DNA from: Virgisporangium ochraceum
GTDB lineage: Bacteria > Actinomycetota > Actinomycetes > Mycobacteriales > Micromonosporaceae
Assembly (NCBI RefSeq): GCF_016863655.1
Contig: NZ_BOPH01000112.1
Location: 40,993-104,992 of the forward strand
Reading direction: 5' to 3'
DNA: 64,000 bases
The notes under the pieces were generated by a model, which saw nothing but the letters and a program-made list of their open reading frames with translations, had not been told where the DNA came from and searched no databases. This document shows positions 25,388 to 33,648 of the stretch, one piece after another. Made by a program: the position numbers and the translations under genes. Within the stretch, counting starts at the first letter, position 1, and each line of letters begins with the position of its first letter.

Positions 25388-27103
25388 ATGACCCACGCTG
25401 AACAGCAGAACGAGCACCTCGCACCTCCGATGTCCCTGTCCCGCCGGACCGTCGTCGGTACCGGAGCCGCCGCCGCGATCGCCGGCGCCGTCGCCGGTCC
25501 GCTGGCCGGCCCCGCGCCGGCCCGGTCCCACGGCTCCGGCCGGCCGTCGACCGACGGCCGCGACCTGGTCCTGAAGAACGGCCGCATCCACACGACGAAC
25601 GGCCGGCACGACATCGTCCGGGTGCTCGCCATCCGCGACGGCCGGGTCGTCTACGCCGGCGACACCCTCTCCGCCGCGCTGCGCGCGGTTCCCGACCGCA
25701 CGCGCGTGCTCGACCTCCGGGGCCGCACGGCGATCCCCGGAATCATCGACAACCACAACCACCTCGTCCTGATGGGCAACCGACCCGGCCGGCACACGCC
25801 GCTGGAGAACGCGTACTCCGTCGCCGACGTCCAGCGCACGTACCGCGCGCGGGCCCGCGGCGTCCCATCGGGGGAGTTCATCACGACGATCGGTGGCTTC
25901 CACTTCAACCAGTTCACCGAGGTGCGCCTGCCGACGCTCGCCGAACTCGACGCGGCCGTACCCGACCACCCCGCGTACATCTCCGTCGGGTTCAGCGGCC
26001 CGTCGGTGACCAACAGCCGCGGCAGGGCGTTCTTCGAGACCGCCGCGCAGCCGGTGGCCGTCGGCGCCGACGGGTCGATCGCCGGCGGACAGGAGACCGG
26101 CAGGGCGACACTCGCCCTGCGCCGCACGCTGACCTTCGAGCAGCGGCGCCGCGGCGCGCTCGACGCGATGGCGTACGCGCTCGGCCTCGGCGTCACCACG
26201 CACCTCGACCAGGGCGCGTTCCAGGCCACGGGTACGCCGTCCGACGGCGCCGCCCACGAGGACAACTACACGATGCACCTGCCGTTCCTGTCGCTGTACG
26301 CGCAAGGCAAGGCGACGGTGCGGCTGCGCATCAACTTCCTGCACATGGACACCGACCCGGCCCTGCCGACGCTCACCGACCGGCTGAACAACCAGTTCCC
26401 GTTCTTCGGCGACGACATGGTGCGCACCGGCGGCATCGGCGAGTTCGTCGCCGCCGGCATCGGCGCCACCTGGCTGGAGGCGGCGAAGAAGGTGGCCCGC
26501 GCCGGCTGGCGGGCCGAGGTGCACTCCCTGTCCCAGACCGACTTCCGCACCGAGATCGAGGGCTTCGAGGCGGTCGACGCCGAGACACCGATCACCGGCC
26601 TGCGGTGGGTGGTCGCGCACGTCCCGTTCATCACCCGGGACTACGTCGACCGGCTCAAGGCGCTCGGCGGCGGCCTCAGCCTCACCGGCTGGCGCTACCT
26701 CACCGGCACGGCGACGGCGGCCGGCCCGCCGTTCCGCATGATCGTCGACAGCGGCATCCCGGCCGGGATGAGCTCCGACGGCATGCAGATCGCACCGATG
26801 AACCCGTTCATCCACGCCTACTACGCGACGACCGGACGCAACGCGCTCGGCGCCGTCATCAACGACGGGCAGCAGATCTCCCGCCGGGAACTGCTGGACC
26901 TCTACACCCGCGACAACGCCTGGTTCCTGGGCGGCCCCGACGACGACCAGCTCGGCACCCTCGAGGTCGGCCGGCTCGGCGACGTGGCGGTGCTCGACCG
27001 GGACTACTTCACCGTGCCCGACGACCAGCTGCGTCAGGTCAGCTCCGTGCTGACCGTCGTCGGCGGCGCGATCGCGCACAGCACCGGAAGGGTGGACCTA
27101 TGA
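25388..27103 (+). CDS. Tat-exported YtcJ-like amidohydrolase (first of three)
   Basis: A 571-residue metal-dependent hydrolase of the amidohydrolase 3 type. A twin-arginine signal is clear: SLSRRTVVGTG, a hydrophobic Ala/Gly run, then APARS. The mature enzyme has GIIDNHNHLVLMG (His-x-His), WVVAHVPFI (His) and MSSDGMQIAPMNP (Asp), and ends with the small beta domain (VGRLGDVAVLDRDYF). ATG 25388 or 25430 could be used. Export places it outside the membrane, ahead of an ABC importer whose first gene overlaps its stop (ATGA). Substrate unknown. Confidence 0.87.
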   Translation: MTHAEQQNEHLAPPMSLSRRTVVGTGAAAAIAGAVAGPLAGPAPARSHGSGRPSTDGRDLVLKNGRIHTTNGRHDIVRVLAIRDGRVVYAGDTLSAALRAVPDRTRVLDLRGRTAIPGIIDNHNHLVLMGNRPGRHTPLENAYSVADVQRTYRARARGVPSGEFITTIGGFHFNQFTEVRLPTLAELDAAVPDHPAYISVGFSGPSVTNSRGRAFFETAAQPVAVGADGSIAGGQETGRATLALRRTLTFEQRRRGALDAMAYALGLGVTTHLDQGAFQATGTPSDGAAHEDNYTMHLPFLSLYAQGKATVRLRINFLHMDTDPALPTLTDRLNNQFPFFGDDMVRTGGIGEFVAAGIGATWLEAAKKVARAGWRAEVHSLSQTDFRTEIEGFEAVDAETPITGLRWVVAHVPFITRDYVDRLKALGGGLSLTGWRYLTGTATAAGPPFRMIVDSGIPAGMSSDGMQIAPMNPFIHAYYATTGRNALGAVINDGQQISRRELLDLYTRDNAWFLGGPDDDQLGTLEVGRLGDVAVLDRDYFTVPDDQLRQVSSVLTVVGGAIAHSTGRVDL

Positions 27104-28344
27104 GATTCCCAGCGCTGGCCGCGGTCGTCCTGTTGCTGGCCACCGCGGCCTGCGAGAGCAAGTCCGCGAGCGACGACGACGGCACGCCCGCCGCCGCCAG
27201 CGGTGAGCCGATCGTCGTCGGCTCGACGCTGTCGCTCAGCGGCGCGTTCGCCGCGACCGGCGCCATCCACAAGATCGCCGGCGAGGCGTTCGTGGAGCGC
27301 GTCAACAAGGAGGGCGGACTGCTGGGCCGGCCGATCCAGTGGGTGGTCCGCGACGACGAGTCCGACCAGGCGAAGGTGAGCACGCTCTACGAGCAGCTCA
27401 TCACCCAGGACAAGGTCGACCTCATCATGGGCCCGTACGCCACGCCGAACATCCTCTCGGCGATGGCGGTCGCGGCCCGGCACAGGTACGTCCTGCCCCA
27501 GCACACCGCGGTCATCGCGCCGCAGCTGACCTACGATTGTCAGTTCCCGGCGTGGTCGATCGGCCCGACGCCGAACCAGTTCGTGCCCAACCAGCTCTTC
27601 GAGGCGGTGGCGACGCTGCCGACGCCGCCCAGGCGCATCGCGATCCTCACCAACCAGAACGGCTCCACCGACTTCGTCTCCTACGGCGCGGGCAACAACC
27701 GGTCCGGTGCGGTGTCCATCACCAAGGAGAAGGGCCTGGACCTGGTGCTGGAGGTCCGCTACCCGCCGACCACCACCGACTGGGCGCCGATCGCGGCACA
27801 GGTGCGTGACGCGAAGCCCGATCTGGTCATCAACAACGGCCTCGGCGTCGACCCGGTGAACCTGCTGCAGGCGATGGCGCAGCTGAACTACAAGCCGCCG
27901 GCGATGTTCAGCCTCTTCCCGGCACCCGGGCCGCCGCTCGGCCTCGGCGCCACCGCGGAGGGACTGCTGTCGGTGAGCATCTTCGAGCCCAACAAGCCGA
28001 CGCTGGACAAGCTGGGCGCGAAGGCCACCGAGATCGTGACCGACTTCAAGAACCGGGCCACGGCGGCGAAGCTGCCCTACACGGTGTTCGAGACGCAGGC
28101 GGCCGCGTCCTGGAACGCCTGGGAGATCCTGACCGGCGGCGTGAAGTCGGCCGGCAAGCTCGACCAGCAGGCGATCTGCGACGCGCTGCACAAGGACGGC
28201 GCCGAGACGACGTTCAGCGGCAAGCTCGCGTTCGACCCGAAGCAGAACAACTTCTGGCCGACCACGCAGACCATCAAGCAGATCCAGGGCGGTGACTGGG
28301 TCACCGTGTGGCCCCGCGACCGCGCCGCCGGCCAGCTGAAGTAG
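27100..28344 (+). CDS. ABC transporter substrate-binding lipoprotein (branched-chain type)
   Basis: A 414-residue binding protein of the LivJ/LivK type I fold. The lipoprotein signal ends in LLATAAC, with Cys as the lipidated residue, followed by an Asp/Ala-rich spacer. PIVVGSTLSLSGAFAATG, GGLLGRPIQWVVRDDESD and DLIMGPYATPNILSAMA are typical ligand-domain segments. It is tethered to the outer membrane face and delivers ligand to the permeases encoded next. ATG 27100 overlaps the amidohydrolase stop by four bases. Confidence 0.92.
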   Translation: MRFPALAAVVLLLATAACESKSASDDDGTPAAASGEPIVVGSTLSLSGAFAATGAIHKIAGEAFVERVNKEGGLLGRPIQWVVRDDESDQAKVSTLYEQLITQDKVDLIMGPYATPNILSAMAVAARHRYVLPQHTAVIAPQLTYDCQFPAWSIGPTPNQFVPNQLFEAVATLPTPPRRIAILTNQNGSTDFVSYGAGNNRSGAVSITKEKGLDLVLEVRYPPTTTDWAPIAAQVRDAKPDLVINNGLGVDPVNLLQAMAQLNYKPPAMFSLFPAPGPPLGLGATAEGLLSVSIFEPNKPTLDKLGAKATEIVTDFKNRATAAKLPYTVFETQAAASWNAWEILTGGVKSAGKLDQQAICDALHKDGAETTFSGKLAFDPKQNNFWPTTQTIKQIQGGDWVTVWPRDRAAGQLK

Positions 28345-28380
28345 CCGACCGGGTGCCGGCCCCGGGCCCGCGCGAGCGGA

Positions 28381-28458
28381 GCGAGCGCCGACAGCAGAGA
28401 GCGAGCGCCGACAGCAGAGAGCGAGCGCCGACAGCAGAGAGCGAGCGCCGACAGCAGA
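28381..28458. repeat. Four 20-bp tandem repeats in an intercistronic gap
   Basis: GCGAGCGCCGACAGCAGAGA is repeated four times in direct head-to-tail order; the first three copies are exact and the last runs into GGGGAG, the ribosome site of the permease gene. A partial copy precedes them. They fill most of the 124-base gap between the binding-protein and permease genes, where transporter operons often need to lower expression of the membrane parts. Confidence 0.9.
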
Positions 28459-28468
28459 GGGGAGTGGC

Positions 28469-29338
28469 ATGACCGTAGTTCAGGCGGCCCTCAGCGGGAT
28501 CCTGCTCGGTGGGCTGTACGCGCTGATGGCCGCGGGCGTCTCGGTGACCTGGGGCGTCCTGCGCATCATCAACCTCGCCCACTTCGGGATGATCCTGCTG
28601 GGGTCCTACCTCACGTTCGAGCTGGCCTCGGCGTGGGAGGTCAATCCGTTGGTGACGCTCGTGGTGAGCGTGCCGGCGATGTTCGTGCTCGGCGGGGCGG
28701 CCCAGTGGGCGTTCGACCGGCTGGGCGTGTCGGAGCTCAACTCGCTGCTGATCACGTTCGGGCTGCTCATCATCATCGTCCAGTCGGTGAGCAACATCTG
28801 GAGCGCGGACTTCCAGCGGATGACCGCGGCGGTCAACCCGTACGCGACCGAGTCGGTGACCGTCGGGCGGTTCGTGTTCCCGGTCCCGACGCTGCTCGCC
28901 TTCGTCGTGGCGACCGTCGTGATCCTCGGCGCGCACCAGGTGCTGCGGCGCACGTTCCTCGGCCGGGCACTGCGGGCCTACTCCGAGGACCGGGCCATCG
29001 CCGCCGCGTTCGGCATCGACCACCGTCGTATCGGGGTGCTGCTCGCCGCCGCGTCCGGCGCCACCGCGGCGATCGCCGGAATGCTGTTCTCGTTGGCGAA
29101 CGCGCTCACCCCGGCGACGGCGTTCGAGTGGTTCGGCACCGTGTTCGCCGTCGTGATCCTCGGCGGCATCGGGCAGCTGGTCGGCACGCTCGCCGCGGGC
29201 GTGCTCGTCGGCGCGGTGTCGGGCGTGGTCTCGGTGGCGCTGTCGCCGGCCGCGGCGCCGTTCGTGCTGTTCTCCGCGATCGTGCTGGCGCTGCTGCTGC
29301 GCCCGCAGGGCCTGTTCACCGTGGGGCGGACCCGGTGA
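28469..29338 (+). CDS. Branched-chain-type ABC transporter permease, LivH-like
   Basis: A 289-residue membrane protein with about eight hydrophobic helices. ALSGILLGGLYALMAAGVSV and GVLRIINLAHFGMILLGSYL are the LivH N-terminal signature, and RALRAYSEDRAIAAAFGID is the cytoplasmic loop that contacts the ATPase. It ends GLFTVGRTR. The ribosome site GGGGAG lies next to the tandem repeat. Its stop overlaps the next gene as GTGA. Confidence 0.93.
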   Translation: MTVVQAALSGILLGGLYALMAAGVSVTWGVLRIINLAHFGMILLGSYLTFELASAWEVNPLVTLVVSVPAMFVLGGAAQWAFDRLGVSELNSLLITFGLLIIIVQSVSNIWSADFQRMTAAVNPYATESVTVGRFVFPVPTLLAFVVATVVILGAHQVLRRTFLGRALRAYSEDRAIAAAFGIDHRRIGVLLAAASGATAAIAGMLFSLANALTPATAFEWFGTVFAVVILGGIGQLVGTLAAGVLVGAVSGVVSVALSPAAAPFVLFSAIVLALLLRPQGLFTVGRTR

Positions 29339-31224
29339 GGCGCCGCGCCCTCATCGGGTTCCCGCTCGCGATCGCGCTGCTGGCGGTGCTGTCGCTGTAC
29401 CGGGTCACGCTCGGGTTCCCGGTGGCGTACCTGGTGCTGATCACCAGCATCCTGTTCTGGGTCACCCAGGCGACGAGCTGGAACATCCTGTCCGGGTACA
29501 GCGGCTACTTCAGCTTCGGGCAGGCCGCCTACGTCGGCATCGGCGCGTACAGCACGGCCGTGCTGTTCGGCCGGCACGGCGTCAACTTCTACCTCACCGT
29601 CGTCGTCGCCGCGGCGCTCAGCGCGGTACTGGCACTGGCGGTCGGCGCCCTGGCGTTCCGGCTGCGGTCGCTGCGCGGGGAGATCTTCGCGTTGCTGACG
29701 CTCGCGGTGCCGTTCATCCTCGCGGCGCTGGCCCGCATCAACACGAGCATCGACGGCGGGCAGGGCATCATCGTCAGCGTCCCGGACTACCCGGAAGGCA
29801 TCGGGCTGTTCCAGGACTTCCTGTACCTCATCAGCCTGCTGGTCGCCGGCGCGGCGGTCGCGGTGGCGTTCGTGATACGGCGCACGCGCATCGGCTGGGC
29901 GCTGTCGGCCGTGCACGACGCCGAGGACGTCGCCGAGGGTCTGGGCGTGGCGACGTTCCGGTACAAGCTGCAGGCGCTCGTCGCCAGTGCCGTCATCGGC
30001 GGCGTCGGTGGCGCGGTGTTCGCGCTGCAGATCGGGTTCGTCGCCGTCGACAGCATCTTCCACCTGACCATCCCGCTGTTCGTCATCGTCATCAGCGTGC
30101 TCGGCGGCCGCACCCACTGGATGGGACCGGTCGCCGGCGCGGTGCTCGTGGTGCTGCTGCAGGACCGGCTGACCGCGTCGGGGCTGGGGGAGTGGCAGCT
30201 GATCGTCCTCGGCGCGATCCTCGTCGCGCTGGTCATCGTGGCACCGGAGGGCATCTGGTCGGAGCTGCGGGCGCATCCGTTGGTGGCGGCCGGAACCGCC
30301 CTCGTGGTCATCGCCGTCGTCTGGTTCCTGCCCGCGGCGGAGCCATTGGACGCGGTGCTGGCCGGCCTACTGGCCGCGACCGTCGTCGCGATGGTGCGGG
30401 GGCGGTTGTCGAAGCCGCCGCCGCGGGTGCCGCCGGCGGAGACCGAGAACGTCGAGATCGCCGCGAAGGCCCAGCCCGCCGCGGTCGAGATCGGCGCGCC
30501 CCTCGTGGAATGCACCGACATCACCAGGCACTTCGGTGGCGTGCGCGCCCTCGACGGGGTGTCGCTGACCATCCACGAGGGGGAGATCGTCGGGCTCGTC
30601 GGCCCGAACGGCTCCGGCAAGTCGACGCTCGTGAGCATCCTGGCCGGCAGCCAACGACCCACCGGCGGCCGGCTCTCCATCGAGGGCCACGACGTCACCG
30701 GCCGGCCGCCGCACCGCATCGCCCACGCCGGCGTCGCCCGCACCTACCAGATCCCCAAGCCGTTCACGTCGATGACGGTGCGCGACAACGTGGCCATGGC
30801 GGTCATGTTCGGCCGCACCCCCAAGGGCCTGGACGCCGCGCGCGCCGACGCGCTCCGTCCACTGGAGACGGTCGGCCTCGCGCACCTGGCCGACGCCTAC
30901 CCGGCCGCCCTGAACCTGCACCAGCGCCAGCTCCTGGAGATCGCGCGGGCGCTGGCCGCGAACCCGAAGGTGCTGCTGCTCGACGAGGCGCTCGCCGGCC
31001 TCAACCCGGTCGAGATCGACAACGCGGTCGCGGTGATCCGGCGGGTGCACGAGTCCGGTGTGGCGATCGTGATCGTGGAGCACCTGCTGCGCGTGGTGAA
31101 CCAGCTCGCCACCCGGCTCGTGGTCCTCGACCGCGGCACCCGCCTCGCCGACGGCGATCCGAAGACGGTGCTCGCCGACCCGGCCGTCGTCCGGGCCTAC
31201 CTCGGGAAGCGTGCCCATGCTTGA
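29335..31224 (+). CDS. Fused LivM-like permease and LivG-like ATPase
   Basis: A 629-residue fusion. Residues ~1-325 form a LivM-type permease (NILSGYSGYFSFGQAAYVGI, AVHDAEDVAEGLGV). Two more hydrophobic helices and a Pro/Ala-rich linker lead to a LivG-type ATPase from ~residue 385. It has GPNGSGKST (Walker A) and LLLDEALAGLNP (Walker B, Ala in place of the common Pro). The ABC signature, usually LSGGQ or LSxGQ, reads LNLHQRQ. Separate livM and livG genes are the rule, but fusions of this sort are known in actinobacteria. Overlaps on both sides imply coupled translation. Confidence 0.92.
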   Translation: MRRRALIGFPLAIALLAVLSLYRVTLGFPVAYLVLITSILFWVTQATSWNILSGYSGYFSFGQAAYVGIGAYSTAVLFGRHGVNFYLTVVVAAALSAVLALAVGALAFRLRSLRGEIFALLTLAVPFILAALARINTSIDGGQGIIVSVPDYPEGIGLFQDFLYLISLLVAGAAVAVAFVIRRTRIGWALSAVHDAEDVAEGLGVATFRYKLQALVASAVIGGVGGAVFALQIGFVAVDSIFHLTIPLFVIVISVLGGRTHWMGPVAGAVLVVLLQDRLTASGLGEWQLIVLGAILVALVIVAPEGIWSELRAHPLVAAGTALVVIAVVWFLPAAEPLDAVLAGLLAATVVAMVRGRLSKPPPRVPPAETENVEIAAKAQPAAVEIGAPLVECTDITRHFGGVRALDGVSLTIHEGEIVGLVGPNGSGKSTLVSILAGSQRPTGGRLSIEGHDVTGRPPHRIAHAGVARTYQIPKPFTSMTVRDNVAMAVMFGRTPKGLDAARADALRPLETVGLAHLADAYPAALNLHQRQLLEIARALAANPKVLLLDEALAGLNPVEIDNAVAVIRRVHESGVAIVIVEHLLRVVNQLATRLVVLDRGTRLADGDPKTVLADPAVVRAYLGKRAHA

Positions 31225-31921
31225 GATCAGCGACCTCGACGCGTACTACGGCGACGCGCAGGCACTCAGCGGCGTCACCATGACCGTCCACAGTGGGGAG
31301 ACCGTCGCCGTCATCGGCCCGAACGGCGCGGGCAAGTCGACGCTCGTCAACGCCGTCGCGAGCCTGCACGTCAAGCGGTCCGGGCGGGTCACCGTCGACG
31401 GGACCGACCTCCTCGGCGTGCCCGCGCACCGGGTGTGCGAGCACGGTGTCGCCGTCGTCCCCGAGGGGCGGCGGGTGTTCGCGAAGATGTCCGTCCACGA
31501 CAACCTGTGCCTCGGCGCCTACCGCCGCACGGCACGCGCCGAGCACAAGGCGGGCCTTTCGCGGGTGTTCGACATCTTCCCGCGGCTGCGCCAGCGCACC
31601 ACCCAGCTCGCCGGCACCCTCAGCGGCGGCGAGCAGCAGATGCTCGCGATCGGACGGGCGCTGATGGCCCGGCCGACCGTCCTGCTGCTCGACGAGCCGT
31701 CGCTCGGGCTCGCACCCGTGATGACCGACGAGGTCTTCGAGGCCATCGAGGCGGTCAACGCGCAGGGCGTCAGCGTCCTGCTGGTGGAGCAGGACGTCGA
31801 CCGCGCCCTCGACGTGGCCGTCCGCTCCTACCTGCTCTCCGAGGGACGCGTCGCCCGCGAGGGCACGTCGGCCGACCTGCGCGGCAGCGACGACGTGCGC
31901 CGCAGCGTCCTCGGTCTCTGA
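31217..31921 (+). CDS. Branched-chain-type ABC transporter ATPase, LivF-like
   Basis: A 234-residue ATPase. Walker A is GPNGAGKST, the signature is LSGGEQQMLAIGRAL, and Walker B LLLDEPSLGLAPV. GVAVVPEGRRVFAKMSVHDNL is characteristic of LivF. ATG 31217 is favoured over GTG 31211 because GGGAAG lies eight bases upstream. Eight bases overlap the fusion gene. With that gene, livH-like and the lipoprotein it makes a complete importer. Confidence 0.93.
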   Translation: MLEISDLDAYYGDAQALSGVTMTVHSGETVAVIGPNGAGKSTLVNAVASLHVKRSGRVTVDGTDLLGVPAHRVCEHGVAVVPEGRRVFAKMSVHDNLCLGAYRRTARAEHKAGLSRVFDIFPRLRQRTTQLAGTLSGGEQQMLAIGRALMARPTVLLLDEPSLGLAPVMTDEVFEAIEAVNAQGVSVLLVEQDVDRALDVAVRSYLLSEGRVAREGTSADLRGSDDVRRSVLGL

Positions 31922-31947
31922 CCCCCACCACCCTGAGGAGCACCATC

Positions 31948-33648
31948 GTGAGTACCCCCATGCCCGGAAACGGCCTCGGACGACGCGGCCTGCTCAAGAC
32001 CGGCGCCGCGGTCGGCGCGGCCACCGCCGTCAGCGTCGGGACCCCGGCCGAGGCCCACACCAGCGCGGACAGGAACGGGCGGCTGGCGCTGGTCAACGGG
32101 CGCGTCCACACCATGGACCGCCGCAACACCGTCGCCGAGGCCGTGCTCATCGAGGACGGCGTGTTCGTCGATGTCGGCCGCCGCGTCGACACCGGCGGCG
32201 CCCGGGTCGTCGACCTCCGCGGCCGGATGGTCGTTCCCGGCCTCGTCGAGCCGCACATCCACTCGGTGAGCCTGGCCAACCGTCCCGGCTACCACACGAT
32301 CCTGGAGAACACGACGTCGATCCGCGAGGTCCAGGACGCGCTGCGCGCCCGCCGCCGCGCCGGTGTCCCCGGTGGACAGTGGGTCACCTCGATGGGCGGC
32401 TTCCACGTCAACCAGTGGGCCGAGCACCGCATGCCGACCCTCGCCGAACTCGACGCCGCCGTCCCCGACCGGCCGGTGCTGCTGTACACGCGCTTCACCG
32501 GTCCCTGCGCCACCAACACCCTCGGCAAGGCCCACTTCGACGCGGTCGACGCCGGCCCGAAGCCGCACCCCGCCTACGTTCCGGTCGACACCGCCGCCGA
32601 CGGGGCCATCGCCGAGGGCGGGTTCGCCGGCGGCGCCTCGAACTCCGCGCTGTACCTGCTGCGCACCCTGCAGACCTACGCCGACAAGCTGCGCGGCGCG
32701 CAGGACATGATGGCGTACTCGGTGAGCGTCGGCCTCACCTCGCACCTCGACCAGGTGCTGTTCCCCACGCCCGGCCCGCTGTCCCCGACACAGGTCCTGT
32801 CCAACCTGGACCACTACCGGATGTACGACGCGCTGCTCGACCTGCACCGCCAGGGCAAGCTCGTCATCCGGCTGCAGACCAACTTCCTGCACAACCAGGC
32901 CGACCCGAACCTGCCGGAGCTGAAGGCGCGGCTGCGCAACAGCTTCCAGTTCTTCGGCGACGACATGATGATGACCGGCTCGATCGGCGAATGGGCCGCG
33001 CCGCTGTCGGCCGGTGCCGCCTGGGTCGAGGCGCAGCGGCTGGTGGCGCAGGCCGGCTGGCGCAACGAGAACAGCGTGCAGAACCTCGCCGGGCTCACCC
33101 AGGTGGTCGAGGAGTGGGAGCGGGTCGACGCGCAGTACGACATCACCGAGCTGCGGTGGATGGTGCACCATGTGCCCCAGGTGACCACCGACCTGCTGAC
33201 CCGCCTGAGGAACATGGGCTGCGCGGTGCAGATGGCCGGCTACCGCTGGGTCGCCTCCGGTCCGGACGACACCAACGTCGGTCCGCAGTTCCGCACCATC
33301 GTCGACCACGGCATCCAGGTCGGCCTGCACGGCGACGGCGTGCACATCGCGCCGCTGAACCCGTGGCCGCACATCTACTACGCCGTCACCGGACGCAACT
33401 CGTTCGGCGCGCAGGTCAACGCCGGCCAGCAGCTGACCCGCCAGGAGGCGCTGCGGCTGTTCACGATCGGCAACAGCTGGTTCCTGCGGATGGAGGACCG
33501 CATCGGCTCCATCGAGAAGGGCAAGCTCGCCGACGCCGTGGTGCTCGACCGCGACTACTTCCGCGTCCGCGACGAGGACATCCGGAAGATACGCGCCGAC
33601 CTGACCATTGTGGACGGTCGCGTCGTGCACGAGGGAGGCCGGAAGTGA
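31948..33648 (+). CDS. Tat-exported YtcJ-like amidohydrolase (second of three)
   Basis: A 566-residue paralogue of the 25388 product. The Tat signal is GLGRRGLLKTGAAVG followed by a hydrophobic run and AEAH. Metal motifs are GLVEPHIHSVSLA, WMVHHVPQV and LHGDGVHIAPLNP. FFGDDMMMTGSIGEW is shared in form with the other two copies. GTG 31948 follows a GAGGAG site, 26 bases after the ATPase stop. It is closer to the third copy than to the first (both have RRVDTxxARVV and RMEDRIGSIEKGKLAD-like ends). Confidence 0.87.
   Translation: MSTPMPGNGLGRRGLLKTGAAVGAATAVSVGTPAEAHTSADRNGRLALVNGRVHTMDRRNTVAEAVLIEDGVFVDVGRRVDTGGARVVDLRGRMVVPGLVEPHIHSVSLANRPGYHTILENTTSIREVQDALRARRRAGVPGGQWVTSMGGFHVNQWAEHRMPTLAELDAAVPDRPVLLYTRFTGPCATNTLGKAHFDAVDAGPKPHPAYVPVDTAADGAIAEGGFAGGASNSALYLLRTLQTYADKLRGAQDMMAYSVSVGLTSHLDQVLFPTPGPLSPTQVLSNLDHYRMYDALLDLHRQGKLVIRLQTNFLHNQADPNLPELKARLRNSFQFFGDDMMMTGSIGEWAAPLSAGAAWVEAQRLVAQAGWRNENSVQNLAGLTQVVEEWERVDAQYDITELRWMVHHVPQVTTDLLTRLRNMGCAVQMAGYRWVASGPDDTNVGPQFRTIVDHGIQVGLHGDGVHIAPLNPWPHIYYAVTGRNSFGAQVNAGQQLTRQEALRLFTIGNSWFLRMEDRIGSIEKGKLADAVVLDRDYFRVRDEDIRKIRADLTIVDGRVVHEGGRK

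Noticed and set aside
28381..28458. CRISPR array
   Set aside because: The 20-bp units are directly adjacent with no spacers and no cas genes are near.
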